A DNA stretch of 64,000 nt from Paulownia fortunei. Taxonomy: Eukaryota > Streptophyta > Magnoliopsida > Lamiales > Paulowniaceae. Shown here in pieces: positions 1 to 12,959 of this stretch. Position 1 is the stretch's first letter, and each line of letters starts with the position of its first letter. The stretch spans positions 8,264,060 through 8,328,059 of the forward strand of contig CM033108.1 of assembly GCA_019321725.1 (NCBI GenBank), in the 5' to 3' direction. The notes under the pieces are model-generated. The model ran no database searches. It worked only from the letters and a program-made list of their open reading frames with translations, and had not been told where the DNA came from. The translations under genes were made by a program, and so were the position numbers.

Positions 1-3000
1 CTGCTCGCAGGATACCTCTCAGATATCTGGTCCTGATAAAAAGATGAGGCTTACTCCATTGAGTCAAATTGGTTTTCGAGATCCAGCAAGTGTTGGTCAA
101 GGACAGCAGCTAACACTGCTGAGTATAGAGGTCCAGGCTGAGTCTAGAGGAGATTTAAGACCTGACCCTCGATTTGATGCCATCAATATCATTGTTCTTG
201 TTCTTCAAGAGGATGACGAATCTACACATGATGCTCATGTGCTTCTACGTTGTGATTTTGTTTATGTTGAAAAGGACCTTGATGCAGTTTCAGAGTCCAA
301 GGTATTTGTTTTTACTGAAGAATTACAATTGCTTAACCATTTTACAAAGGTCGTTCGTGCTTCTGACCCAGATGTTCTAATGGGCTGGGATGTTCAAAGT
401 GGTTCCCTTGGATTTTTGGCTGAAAGGGCTGCACATCTCGGCGTTAGTTTGCTAAATAATATATCAAGGACACCATCTCAAATAAATGTAGCTTCTGGAG
501 CTTCCAGAGCTTCTGAAAAAGAGATGGGGAAAGTATTTTCTGAATCAGTAACTGCTGAAGCAGTCCATCTTGCAATAATGGAGGATGAGTGGGGCAGAAC
601 ACATGCCAGTGGTGTTCATGTAGGTGGTAGAATTGTGCTAAATATTTGGAGACTGATGCGGAATGAAGTTAAACTTAATATGTACACAGTTGAAGCCGTA
701 GCTGAAACAGTTCTGAGGCGAAAAATTCCATGTATCCCTTGGAAAGTACTAACAAAATGGTTTTCAAGTGGCCCTGGACGAGCAAGATATAGATCTATTG
801 ATTATACATTAGAGAGAGCAAAGTTGAATTTGCAGATTATGAATCAGCTTGATATGATAAACCGAACATCAGAACTTGCTCGAGTATTTGGTATTGACTT
901 TTTTTCAGTACTATCTCGAGGTTCGCAGTATCGTGTTGAATCAATGTTTCTGCGATTAGCTCATACACAGAACTATCTTGCCATTTCCCCTGGAAAGCAA
1001 CAGGTTGCCAATCAACCAGCAATGGAGTGCTTACCTCTTGTTATGGAGCCAGAATCTAGTTTTTATGCTGATCCTGTTATTGTTTTGGATTTTCAATCTC
1101 TTTATCCATCAATGGTAATCGCGTATAACCTTTGCTTTTCTACATGCCTAGGAAAGATTACACATCTGAAGGCAAATACCCTTGGTGTCAGTTCATATTT
1201 CCCAGATACCAATATTTTATGCAATTTGAAACGTGAATTACTGGTAACTCCCAATGGTGTTGTCTATGTTCCTTCAAAAGTTCGGAAAGGGATACTACCT
1301 AGGCTGTTAGAAGAGATATTATCAACCAGAATCATGGTGAAACAAGCAATGAAAAAATTGCCTCCATCTCAGCTAGTTCTTCACAGGATATTAAATGCCC
1401 GACAGCTTGCTTTGAAGCTTATAGCAAATGTTACTTACGGCTATACAGCTGCAGGATTTAGTGGACGGATGCCTTGTGCTGAGCTTGCTGACAGTATTGT
1501 GCAGTGTGGCCGTAGAACGCTGGAAGCCGCAATTTCTTTTGTAAACTCAAATGATAAGTGGAAAGCTAGAGTTATTTATGGTGATACGGATAGGTGTGTA
1601 CCTTTATTCTATCATTAATTCTTTAATTAATCCATTGGAAATAGAAGAAAATTTGATTGCATAAAGCATCTTTGCTTGGGCTGCATAAGCCACATCATCA
1701 TGGATGATTGTAAGAAGAATCTATTCATATTTGTTGAACATATGTATTAGTTTTTATGGGACTAAAAAATTCTTTTTCTCTTATTTGGTGCAGCATGTTT
1801 GTACTCCTTAAAGGGCGTTCTCTTAAAGAAGCTTTCACAGTTGGACGAGAAATTGCATCAGCGATAACTGAAATGAATCCAAGTCCTGTCACGTTAAAAA
1901 TGGAAAAAATTTACTACCCATGCTTCCTCCTTACAAAGAAGCGATATGTTGGTTATAGTTACGAGAGTCCTGACCAAAGCAAGCCAATCTTTGATGCTAA
2001 GGGTATTGAGACGGTTCGAAGAGATACATGTGGGGCTGTATCTAAAACTATGGAGCAGTCATTAAGGATCTATTTCGAAGGTCAGGATATTGATAAGGTG
2101 AGGAGTGCACTTTTTCTTCTCCTCCTCTAAAATCTTGTCTGAATCACTTGATAGGATAATGTGATTGATTAAGACAGATTATATGAGCTTTCTCACCAGA
2201 TGAGAGACATGTGAGTGTGTTTGTATTTCATATCAGCTAATGGCTTTATATAGCAGGAAGGCAACAACTTCACTTTTAGCTTTGTAGGGAAACCATTATC
2301 TACCTTCTCTGTGATGTTAAAGTCTACTTAAAAAAGCACTACCCTTTTATTTGATCTGCATCACCAATAGGCAAAAAATATTCAATGGCACGCATAAGTA
2401 GTTATCCTGTCAAATATCTATTGGTCAAGATGACTGTACCTTTATGATGACCATGGAAGTCATCATCACAATCACAATACCTTTCTTGTACATATTTCTT
2501 ATTTACACCATTGTGGCCTAAAAAAAAAAAACGAGAGAGGGACTAAAGGATAGAAAAATACTAACTGGAGTAAATACACAAAAGAAAACAAAAAAGAGTC
2601 GGCTGGAGTCATGATGGGCAAACTTGTGCTAGTTAGGTTATTGAAAAATTGTGTTTGAACGCGGGATAATTCTAGAAGTTCGACGTCTGGGGAGGAGCCA
2701 TGTCAGTCAGTAAGGTATCATCTCATTGAATCTTTGGTCTCTACATTATCTTTCAAGTTGAATTAGAGGCCTAAACATTCTTATTAGGTCCATGTTGATT
2801 AAGTTGTCTATGTGTATGAATTAAGATGCCAATTTTTTAGGGTCATCTCTTGCAGAAAGGGCTGAAAGCAGTTCTCTTTCAGTAAATAATGCTGATCATC
2901 TGGAATTTTTAATACTCTATTTACAAGGACATTCTTCTCTTTAGTTGACATATTCTAAGATACAAGTCTTCATTTGTTTATCCCATGTTTGTTCTTTGAA

Positions 3001-4448
3001 ACTTACTGCCTGGTCAACTGACTTTTTTGGCAAATATAGGAGGCACTGATTTGATAGACCTACTTCTGATAATTACGAAAAATATATAGAAACTTGACAC
3101 CTTTGGTTGATTTCTTGAATTCCACAGCTTTTCTTATTTTCCTTTGATCAGGTCAAAGCATATATGCTGCGGCAGTGGACAAGAATATTATCTGGCAGGG
3201 TCTCTCTCCAGGATTTTGTTTTTGCGAAGGAGGTTCGCTTGGGTACTTACGCTGCACGTGCTTGTTCGCTTCCTCCAGCTGCAATTGTGGCCACTAAAGC
3301 AATGACCGCCGACCCCCGGACGGAACCTCGGTATGCTGAGCGAATACCTTATGTAGTTGTTCATGGTGAACCTGGGGCTCGTCTGGTTGATATGGTGGTG
3401 GATCCACTTGAACTTCTGGCCATTAATTCCCCTTTCAGATTAAATGATATTTATTACATTAGGAAACAGATAATCCCAGCTTTACAGAGAGTATTTGGGC
3501 TTGTTGGAGCTGATTTGAACCAGTGGTTTTTAGACATGCCTCGCCCAGCACGTGAAGCTGTTGGAAAACGCCACTCTGTTGTACCAAATCCACAGAGGAT
3601 GAGAATTGATTATTATTATGTATCAAAACATTGTATCCTCTGTGGTGACTTAGTTCAGGGATCAGCCCATCTGTGTCACAACTGTTCTAAGGATGAAACT
3701 ATTGTTGCTACAGCCTTGACAGGAGGAACTTCAAAACTGGAAAAGGATATACAACACCTTGCTGCTGTAAGTATTACATTGTGTGTGCAAATGTTTCTTA
3801 TCCTATGGATTTTGTCTTGATGGTTTTCCATTTCATTTTTGTGTTTCCTATTATAGTCAGCTGTTTAGTATGTTCATTCTGGGTAGCTTCAGAGATCCGT
3901 ATTTTTTTCTTTTAAATGCATAGAATCTCGAGATTTAGCTTCTTTTGAACCAGAAACTTGTGCTACCTCAATATTGGCATCAGTAGTTAACGATTCATGG
4001 ATAGTCTTTTACTATTAAAGTGATGTTCCTTTTCTCAACTTGCTGGAAAGGCTAATTATTTCAGTTTGTCTTCTGTGAGTGCTCTTGATGATGTTCTTTG
4101 TTCTATAATATTCTAAAGGTGCAATTTTATCTCTTTTATCACACATTTCGACAACTTTTATTAGTCCATAGATTTGTAATGATATGTGCACAGGGCTTTT
4201 TATCTTTCTTGTGGACAGTAGAATGGCTTAGAGTTAAAATTCTTGTTTATTACCATGCTTTTATTCTTATGCAGATATGTCGGCATTGTGGGGGTGGGGA
4301 TTGGCGTATTGAAAGTGGAGTGAAATGCGTTTCACTGGCGTGCTCAGTTTTCTACGAGAGAATGAAAGTTCAGAAAGAATTGCAGTCACTCTCTGAAGTT
4401 GCTACAAGAACCGGTTTCTACCCAAACTGTATGGTAGAGTGGTTCTAG
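1..4448 (+). CDS. REV3: REV3, catalytic subunit of DNA polymerase zeta (3' part, 5' end outside window)
   Basis: Translesion DNA polymerase, extending primers past lesions in the nucleus together with REV7. Exons read as 1-1593, 1794-2097, 3152-3766 and 4275-4448, joined by GT-AG introns of 200, 1054 and 508 bp; about 894 C-terminal residues are visible and coding runs off the left edge. The family-B motifs are present: motif A DFQSLYPS (1088-1111), motif B NVTYG (1427-1441) and motif C YGDTDS, whose serine codon is split by the first intron (1577-1593 plus 1794). The C terminus has CysA (CILCG...CHNC, 3632-3685) and CysB (CRHCG...C...C, 4278-4343); in this family CysB holds an iron-sulfur cluster and binds accessory subunits. 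The protein ends in EWF, as I remember plant REV3 ending. No frameshift or stop breaks the exons, so this copy looks functional. Identification is strong; exon borders are inferred from frame and splice consensus. Confidence 0.95.
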
Positions 4449-4589
4449 TTCTAAGTTCTGTGCCCTTTCTACTTCCAAGGGATTGTGATTATAGTTTCAT
4501 ACAAATATATGCACCCGAATATATATGCAAGTACTGGCACATATACTACTTTTAGAGATGCCCTTCTTGTTGCCTTTTTCTTTCTTTCT

Positions 4590-5245
4590 TTCTTTATTTC
4601 TTTATTATTATTATTATTATTATTATACGAATGCATCAGAATTAGAAAATTATTTTCCCACCTGCTGGATTAAAAATGGGATCAAATCAAGAATTTCAAA
4701 AAATAGTGCAAACTAGTAAACATTTGATATAAGAATTTTTAAGTGGAAAATCTAAATCGGGAAAAATCAAAAGATCGTAGTTCAGACAAATTTTTTTACT
4801 ATCTATATAGTAGGTTTACAAGATTTTTTTTAAATTAGGGATACACAAATAATCCTTAAAAAAATATTTCTTAAATCACAAAAAAATATATCAAGTTTTT
4901 CAATTTAAAATACCAAAGAAAAATAGGAACACTATCTTAAAAGAAAATGAAAAATTCATAGAATTTTTCTCCATGTTTTTTTTTTCAAAATTCTCTATTT
5001 TCTTATTAGTCTCTACTCTCTAGCTTTCTTATTTTCCTTGTTGCTTGTTTATTTTCTTATCCAATAATGCTTCTAATTATAGGCATACTTCTCACTTAAA
5101 AAAAAAAAGCACCAAGGGGGACAGATGAAATTGGAGCTAAAAGTTGGCCACTTTTGGCTAAGTGGTTTGATCACTCACAAGTGATGGATAATCCATTTAG
5201 GTTAAGTGATTTGACCACCCTCAAATGGTGGATAACCAAATAATT
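4590..5245 (-). repeat. 3' LTR of the Copia element
   Basis: Matches 9201-9837 with many substitutions; recognisable shared blocks include CAAGAATTTCAAAAAATAG, CTATATAGTAG and GGATAACC. A (TTA)n tract at about 4600-4627 blurs its left edge, so the start is approximate. Confidence 0.75.
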
Positions 5246-5484
5246 GTCCCCTTCCAACTCATGTGGGGGGTTCCACTAAGCCTGTTTTGATTTTACAAGT
5301 TTTAAACTTATCTCTTGATAAAAAATTTGCAAACATATCTGCATCATTTTTATCAATGTGAACTTTATCAAACTGTATCAACGTTTCATCAAGTACATTC
5401 CAAATTTAATGGTATCTTACATCAATATGTTTTGACATTGAGTGGAATGTAGAATTCTTACTTAAGTGGATCACACTCTGATTG

Positions 5485-6750
5485 TTATAGTAGAGCGTGT
5501 ATTTTTCTTACTTTAAGTCTAATTCCTGTAGAAAATTCTTCAACCACAACATCACCTTTCACGCTTCTGTCACAACAATATACTATGCCTCTATTATGGA
5601 TAATGTCACACATTTTTAAGTTTTGATTACCAAGAGATAGCTTCCCTATAAATCTCATCAAGTATCCAAATGTGGATTTTCTGGAATCGACATCACCAGT
5701 CATGTTTGCATCTATAAATCCATCTAATATAGTTTGGCCATTACCAAACTTTTAGGCAAAACTTGGAAGTACCTTTTAAATACCGGAATATCCATTTCAC
5801 TGCAGACGAGTGATCTTTGTTAAGATTAGATAGAAATCGGCTAACAACACCAACTGCATGAACAATGTCAGGTCTAGTACATACCATAACATACATTAAA
5901 CTATCACCTGTAGAGCATATGGTACTTTTTGCATTTATTCTTTATCTTTCTCACTTGTGGGACACTGCACCGAGGTGAGTTTGAAATGACCTGCAAGTGG
6001 AGTGCTGACTGGCATTGAATTGTTCATGTTGAATCTCTCAAGAACTTTTTTGATATATATTTTTTTTAGATAACCACAACTTTCTATTTGTTCTATCTCT
6101 CAAAATTTTCATCTCAAGAATTTGTTTAGCTAGTACTAAGTCTTTTATTGAAAAAGACTTGTTGAGCTCTTTCTTCAGCTTATCAATCTTGCTGACATCA
6201 TGACCTACAATCATCATTTCATCCACATACAATAACAATATGATAAAGTCATCATCAGAGAATTTTTTAAAAAATACATAGTGATAGGAGCTGGTTCTAC
6301 TATACCCATGATCAGACATGAAGGAGTTAAATTTTTTGTACCACTGTCTTGGACCTTGCTTCAAGTCATATAAGCTCTTTTTTAACATGCACATTAGGTT
6401 TTCCTTATCTTTAAATTTGAATCCCTCTAGTTGCTCCATGTAAATTTCTTCATTCAAATCTCCATGAAGAAACGCAGTCTTTACATCAAGTTGTTCAATC
6501 TCCATGTTCAAGTTGGTAGCAATTCCAAGAACAACTTTGATTGAAGACATTTTCACCATAGATGAGAAAATTTCATCAAAATCACATCATTTTTCTGATT
6601 GAATCCCTTTACAACTAGTCTCGCTTTGTACTTTGGTTTTGAGCTATGCTCATCAGCTTTTAGCCTATAAACCCATCTATTTTTTAGTGTTCTCTTGTCT
6701 TTTGGCAGCTTTACAAGCTCATAGATGTGATTTTCTTGTAGAGATTTCAT
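5485..6750 (-). pseudogene. Copia reverse transcriptase and RNase H remnant
   Basis: Two minus-strand frames (6553-6750, then 6038-6559) carry Copia RT: KNRWVYRLKADE, LDVKTAFLHGDLNEEIYMEQ, SLYDLKQGPRQWYKKF and LLLYVDEMMIVG. The catalytic YVDD box reads YVDE (about 6215-6235), so the second catalytic aspartate is lost. A further frame at 5485-5703 (GDVDSRKSTFGYLM) is the start of RNase H. The enzyme would copy element RNA into DNA in cytoplasmic particles; here it is split by frameshifts and cannot act. Confidence 0.88.
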
Positions 6751-7007
6751 CTATTTCTTCATGGCTACGAACCACTTCTCTTTTTGATCATGTGATATGA
6801 CCTCTATAAAATTCTTTGGTTTTCCCCCATCAGTGAGCATTACATACTCACATGGATTATATCTGGTAAAAAGTTGTCTTTGTTTGGTGGACCTTCTGAC
6901 TTCTGTCTCTAGTGGTGGAACTGGAAAAATATCATCAACCTATATAGGTGGTGTGCGATCCCATACATCTCTCCCATGATTTTGAGCCGTAGGTGAAAAA
7001 ACTGGAT

Positions 7008-7867
7008 TTAAGTCATCAGGAACATATGAGTTGGACTCAAATTTTTGTTTGACATCATCAAGTATCTAACCCTCAAGAAACACGACATTCCTATTTTGAT
7101 GAATTTTCTATTAGTTGGGTTCCACAATCTGTAGCCAAACTCTTCATAGCCATAACCCAAGAAAACGCATGGTTTGGTTTTGTCGTCAAGTTTGGATCTT
7201 TCATCTTTTGGAATATGCATAGATGCCCTACAGCCAAATACTCTCAAGTGTTTGGATGAAATACCTTTTCCTATCTAAACTCTATCTAAAATATCACCAT
7301 CTAAAGGAGTTGATGGAGAAAGGTTAATGAGATCAATTGCAGTCCTCATTGCTTTACCCTAAAAAGATTTAAGCAATGTGGAATGTGATAGCATACACTT
7401 GATTCTTTCATAAATTGTCCCGTTCATCCTTTTTGCTACACCATTATGTTGAGGAGTTTTTGGAACGCTCTTCTCAAGCATAATACTATGATCCCTGCAA
7501 TGTTGCTCAATGGACCTTGGTATTCACCATTATTGTCTACATGAATGCACTTCAGCTTCCTTCATGTTTCCCTTTCAACCTTTACTTGAAAATGTTTAAA
7601 GACCCCTAGAGTTTGATCTTTAAATATCAAAGTAGAGCACCAAACTTTTCTAGAAAAATCATCAATGAATGTAACAAAGTATAAAGCACCACAAAGAGTT
7701 CTATTTTTCATGTAACACAAATTAGTATGTACCAAATCTAAATGATGATATTTTTTAGAAGGAGAAAAACTCTTAAATGCAACTCTGTGTTGTTTTCCAG
7801 CCAAATAATCAACACAGGTTTGTAGGGGCATATTTGTTACCTCATGGAAGAGTTTCTTCTTAGCCAA
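7008..7867 (-). pseudogene. Copia integrase remnant
   Basis: Minus-strand frames at 7562-7867 and 7008-7247. The first holds the GAG-pre-integrase and start of the integrase core (HLDLVHTNLC, FVTFIDDFSRKVW); the second holds the Copia-typical downstream stretch MRVFGCRASMHIPKDERSKL and CVFLGYGYEEFGYRLW. In an intact element this protein inserts the DNA copy into the chromosome. Several stops and frame changes separate the parts. Confidence 0.85.
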
Positions 7868-8159
7868 AAGTTACATGCCTTTTTGACTCAAGTGTCCAAG
7901 CCTTTTTGCCACAACTCAATGGAGGAATTTTTGGCAACTGCATTGACCTATCCATTGGATAGTATAATCTGCATCAGGTAGAGTGAATTTTTCTTATCTT
8001 TAGCAATAATGAGAGATCCTTTGGTGAGATTCCACTTTCCTTCACCAAAGCTTGCCAGTGGAAATAATGTTGAGCCAAATGCCAAGAATATGTCTGAGAT
8101 CTTTAAGTAGGAATCTACATCATGTATCAGTATCTAGGATGATGCTTCCCATGCTATCG

Positions 8160-8900
8160 ATTTCCATCAAACCATGAATGACCATTTTGACTTTGCCAAA
8201 GTTGTCATTGGTGTATAATGTGAATATATCACGATGTGAAGTGATATGATATGAAGCTTCTGAATCAATAATTCAGTTTGTATGTTGGCATGATGAACTA
8301 ATACAAGCATCATCACAAATGATGACAACATCACCATCAGCTGCAACGGCAATAGTATCTTTTTCACCTTTCTTCTTCTCATTATTTTCTTTCCATTGAT
8401 CTCTTTTCTTCTTTCTGCAATCTCTCTCATAGTGGTATGGACCACCACAGAAATAGCATTTGAAATTGTTCTTGAACTTGGACTTCCCCTTGGATTTGTC
8501 TCTCCAATTTAAAGGACTTTTTTTCTTGCTCATTCCTCGTTTATCAGCATTTTCTGCTACTAAAGCTTTTGACTCACAAGAATGTTCTTGCTCCTTTCTT
8601 CTAGATTCGTCATTAAGAAAACAATCTTTGATCATTTATAAGGTCAGTGCTCCATGTGGAGCTGAATTACTGACTAACACTACAAGTGTATCCCAATTGT
8701 CAGGCAATGGGCTAAGTAGTAATAACATAACCACTTCATCATCAAGCGGTATTTTATAGTGATGGATTGATTTATTAGACATTGGTACACATTTAGGTGC
8801 TCCGTCATATTTGCACCTTCCTGGTACCTAAGCCGAATAATTTTTTTCATAATAGAAGCTTTGTTCAAGGCGTTTTTCCTCTAAAACATGACCTCCATTT
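8160..8900 (-). pseudogene. Copia gag zinc knuckle and protease remnant
   Basis: Minus strand. The 8273-8635 frame holds the gag nucleocapsid zinc knuckle CYFCGGPYHYERDC (CX2CX4HX4C pattern intact) in a lysine-rich context; 8680-8868 is a fragment of the upstream gag core. Continuing to about 8160, the aspartic protease reads IIDSEASYHITS (complement of about 8240-8272), where Copia proteases have D-[ST]-G-A-S; the glycine of the active-site triad is replaced by glutamate. Gag packages element RNA and the protease matures the polyprotein. Broken by stops. Confidence 0.85.
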
Positions 8901-9182
8901 TCTTCCACAGAACATCAGCATTTCCTCATTTGCAAAATGATGGAAGATACTATGCTAAAAAAGCATCGAATATATCCAACTATCTTTTTATAGAGAATAT
9001 TTTATTCATCATCACTCATTTCTTTTAGTTTGACATTATCACTATGAAAGGGCAAATATAAATCCTTGCAGTAGAGAAGATCTGACATACTTGATTTTCA
9101 AAAGGAGTAGTTTGAACCATTTAATTTGAACATCTCGCCAACCGATGTTGATTCTTATATCTTTTTAATTCGCAACCGTAAC

Positions 9183-9200
9183 AACATGGCTCTGATACCA
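9183..9200 (-). other. Primer binding site of the Copia element
   Basis: The + strand ends in CTCTGATACCA at 9200; its complement begins TGGTATCAGAGC, the standard plant Copia site matching the 3' end of initiator methionine tRNA. It fixes the orientation of the element and the inner edge of the 5' LTR. Confidence 0.92.
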
Positions 9201-9837
9201 CTTATTAGGAAAAATAGTCAAAATAAATGGTACGAATAAAGCAAAACCAGCCTGCTAGATTTAAAATGAGACCAGACCAAGAATTTCAAAAAATAGAGTA
9301 AAACAGTAAAAATTTGACATAAAGATTTTTACGTGGAAAACCTAAATCGAAAAAAATCACGGAACCATAGTCCAGACAAAAATTTCAACTATATATATAG
9401 TAGACTTACAATATTCTCCATAAACTAAGGGATACATAAATAATCCTTGAAATAATATCTCTTGGATTACAAAAAAAAATATCTCAAGTTTTTCAATTTG
9501 GAATACAAAAAAAAAATAGGAATACTATTTCAAGAGGGAATAAAAAATTTCTAGAATTTTTCTCCCTATTTCTTCTCTCAAAACTCTCTATTTTCTTCTC
9601 ACTCTCTACTCTCTAGCTTTCTTATTTTCCTTTTTGCTTGTGTATTTTCTTCTCTACTGATGCCCTATTTATAGGTAAATTTCTCACTTAAAAAAAAAAG
9701 GCACCAAGGGTGAGAAATCAAATTGGAGCCAAAAGTTGGCCACTTTTGACTAAGTAGCTTAATCACTCACAAATGATGGATAACTCATTTTGACTTAAAC
9801 TGTTTGACCACCTACAAGTGGTGGATAACCCAATACA
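9201..9837 (-). repeat. 5' LTR of the Copia element
   Basis: Direct repeat of 4590-5245, adjoining the primer binding site. The outer end is placed at 9837 because the complement there begins TGTATTGGG, a plausible TG start. No matching target duplication was found on the left side. Confidence 0.75.
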
Positions 9838-11719
9838 CCATACTACCATAAATCGATCTTGTCAAACTATTACATAAATGAGAGTTTGAAATATGAAATT
9901 GAAAACTGCATCGCTTATATAAATTGGATATATCATTTCATTAAGTGATAGCTTTGTTGGAGTGTTTTTATTACTTAAATATTTGTAATTGTGGTTGCTT
10001 TTAATTGTTTGTGGCACTCTATAAATTTTTTTGGGATAATTACACTGACCTCTTCTGAAATTTTGAGGTTTGATATAAATACAGGTATATCTTCTCAAAT
10101 TTGAATAATTACATTTCGTATTCGTAATATCTATCCCCGTCTAACAAATAGATTCAACTAATAGTGTTTCTGGCTGAACATGTGAATTAAATTTTAAGAA
10201 GTTTGGTAATTTTTAGACTAAATTACCTTTAGAGATAGTTACACAAATATAATATACGAGCCTCTCACTACTCATCACCTGGGCAAATATGATTCATGCA
10301 TTACATGCTACTTATATACTAATTTGCATTAACATCTGCATAGTATATATAACATTCTTAATCAATAAACTTAATTTTGAAGCTCTCGCACGGTATTGAT
10401 TATCGAATTCCCTAACCTAAATGGTCAATTCTACATTGGGATAAGAAGAAAATTAGGTATCAATATGATGAATATTACTAGGTTACACATTATAATTTTG
10501 GAAGTGTTAAAGGAGTTACTAATAAGTTTATACGATTTGATTTAATTAGATCATTATGTTTTAAAAATATGCATCCATGGATTAACATACTTGGGATATT
10601 GGACATGATATAATGTGATTTAAGTATCATAATACAAGGTCCATATGTGCATATGATTTTAGATGATACACAAGATTAGGGCTACAAGATAAAGGAGAAA
10701 ATTAGATTTTACCACTACATGCCACCTCATACTTAGACTTTTCAACCTAGCACCTCAACCTATTATTCACTCTTAAGCTAACAACCACGACTTGAACCTT
10801 CTTCTGCACCATTTCAGCTTCCAAAGACATAGCAAAAGCTCTCTAAATAGGTCCTAAGTGATTCAACCGAAAAAGAAGGCAAAACAAGCAAAGGGGAGAA
10901 GAAATAAACAAGTTCAAGTAGAAAATTGTGCAAGGTGAGCTTAACCTACGGGTTTGGCCTAACTTTCAGATTTATTTTGATATTTATTGGATTATTAAAA
11001 TTTTAATATTAATTATAAATGTGTTAGGATATTATTAGATAGGCTTTGGTGCACAAAGAAAGGGTTTTTGGTTGCAAATATTTGATAGAAAACACTTGTG
11101 CTAGAAACTATCACCTTGCTGTCTTCTTATGTTTTAGGTTTCAAAAGTGTATGTTATGTTAAATAAAACCTGTAAGTATCATCATATACATCTTCGTATA
11201 TGAGTTAAGAGTATTGGAATAAATTTTCATCTGTTAGAAATTGAAATAGGGCATGATATTGAAGAAACACTCAAAACTGTCAAAGTAAGAATATCTATTT
11301 TGGTGTGTTGTGAAGGGGACTGAATTAGGAGACCTATACCCATGTGTGGGAACTTTATGGCATGGTTATATTATTCTACATGTTAGCTAAGTGTGGTAAA
11401 AATTTGAGAGTGAATATATATTCCTAAGGATGTCAAAATGTCTATGAAACCTAATGTGGCAGTAAGGAAATTAGAAGGTGAAAATTTGTTCCATTTGATA
11501 ACTTAGTATCTTTCAACCTAAATATGTTGCTATTAAGTTCTAACAATTAGGTACATGCTATTAAAGTGATAATACTTCAATTACATGATGTTTACATGTA
11601 TGTAAGATGAGAAATTAAGGTATTTGAGGGACTATATTGGGTTCTAGTTTGTGAAAGATTGATTGTTACCTAGATAGCTTGGTGTTTAAGATTTTAGTAT
11701 GAGATTTTGTGCTTTCAAC
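9838..11719. other. AT-rich sequence without a gene; right part probably LTR leader of the next Gypsy element
   Basis: No plausible gene. A block at 10028-10130 (GGATAATTACA, GAGGTTTGAT) resembles the end of a widespread plant miniature element, seen again inverted near 23440-23570. From about 10500 to 11720 the sequence reads like the 5' part of a long Gypsy LTR: a TGTTAA start near 10505 and a purine-rich leader at 10860-10940. Its partner is missing from the truncated 3' LTR, so this is inference. Confidence 0.4.
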
Positions 11720-12806
11720 TTGTCAAATTGGGAATGGTGCTTGATGTTGGGTAATATTACGGGCTATTTTATATCTAAGGCTAGAGAGGAACACTAAACA
11801 AATCTAGACTAAGCTACCAACCAAGTGAAAGGTAAGTAAATATTCATTTGCAACTACAATGCATAGACATAGTGAATGTGTGATTTATATGTAATATCAT
11901 AGATTATATGTGCATAGCAGAGGGCATGCATTACTGTCATTCATGTCCATTGAGTATATATACATGGGCATTGACACGTGCATGCATCATATACGAGCAT
12001 TGTGATAAATCTTGCATTGCACGATATAATTCTAAGAAAGAAAAATATTTTGCTGACCACTACTATTACAACAAAACATGCATGGATTTGTATGTTCACG
12101 TGCATGGAATTTCATATTTATGAGTATGCTTGGATTTGCATGCTTATATCATTATTGACCATTAGATTATGGTGGTGTGTAAAGCTCTTTTTCGGTGCAT
12201 GGGATAGTAGCATTGGTCAGGGGCCCAAGAAATAAATGATTTTAATAGAAATATTTTGATGCATGGAATTGCATTGTGGGCATAGCATTTTGAGATGCAT
12301 GACTTGATATTGTAGATTATTCTTTGACATGCATAATCTTTACTTGTTGAGCGTTAACTCATATAGTTTATATAATGTAGGTAAGCACAACGATGCTTGA
12401 AGCATCTTTTGCTGGTTGGGCGGCTGTTGGAGCTCCTACAGGTGTCTGAGGGAGAGTGTACATGGATGATGACCTGTTGGGCTATTTTGTTGGCTTGTTA
12501 TATTGTAAGTTTGTTGTATTATATTTTGAGACTGGTACTATAATTTGCTTTTAAAACTTTACTATAAACAAATATGTAAATATTGTGGCTGTTGTATTTT
12601 TATATAAATATTGATCCTACTATATACATGACATATGTGAGAAAGTATTTTAAATAGGATTGTGCGTGTAAAAAGTGATTTATCTTTTCTTAAAGTGTTA
12701 CAGAAAAAAAATATTTCACGTACACACAAGTTCTATCATGTTAAATTACAGGTTCTATCATGTCAAATTATACTTTATATATAATTATTGAGTAGTGGGT
12801 GTTACA
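11720..12806 (+). repeat. 5' LTR (supported part) of the Gypsy element
   Basis: 11725-11765 and 12285-12806 match the 3' copy at 14586-15099 closely, for example GCATCTTTTGCTGGTTGG and TTGGAGCTCCTRCA. It ends in GGGTGTTACA at 12806. A 22-bp tandem duplication beginning GTTCTATCATGT (about 12729-12772) is present only here. The true left end may be near 10505. Confidence 0.8.
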
Positions 12807-12809
12807 GAG

Positions 12810-12821
12810 TGGTAGTAGAGC
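12810..12821 (+). other. Primer binding site of the Gypsy element
   Basis: TGGTAGTAGAGC, three bases after the LTR end, differs by two bases from the canonical TGGTATCAGAGC site for initiator methionine tRNA. Confidence 0.75.
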
Positions 12822-12959
12822 CCGATTTGAGGTCTTGTAGATTGTCCATGTACACAAAGTCAAAACTTGCGGAGCGCAGCCATGCCAGTAAGTTTTACAT
12901 TATCATATAATGCATTACATATTTCATGAATTATATTGGCCATATGTCAAACTTGTATA

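Larger units (their letters stand above)
4590..9837 (-). mobile_element. Degenerate Ty1/Copia LTR retrotransposon (Tnt1-like)
   Basis: Two similar direct repeats of roughly 640 bp (about 4590-5245 and 9201-9837) enclose a 3.9-kb interior coding on the minus strand in Copia order: gag, protease, integrase, reverse transcriptase, RNase H. A primer binding site lies next to the right-hand (5') LTR, and a pyrimidine-rich tract near 5246-5260, purine-rich on the coding strand, lies next to the left-hand (3') LTR. Every domain is broken by stops or frameshifts, and the LTRs differ at many positions, so insertion is old. It sits about 150 bp beyond the REV3 stop codon. The left boundary is blurred by a TTA microsatellite. 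Confidence 0.9.

Noticed and set aside
837..1022. Minus-strand open frame inside REV3
   Set aside because: Complement of a strongly conserved REV3 exon; no independent domain.
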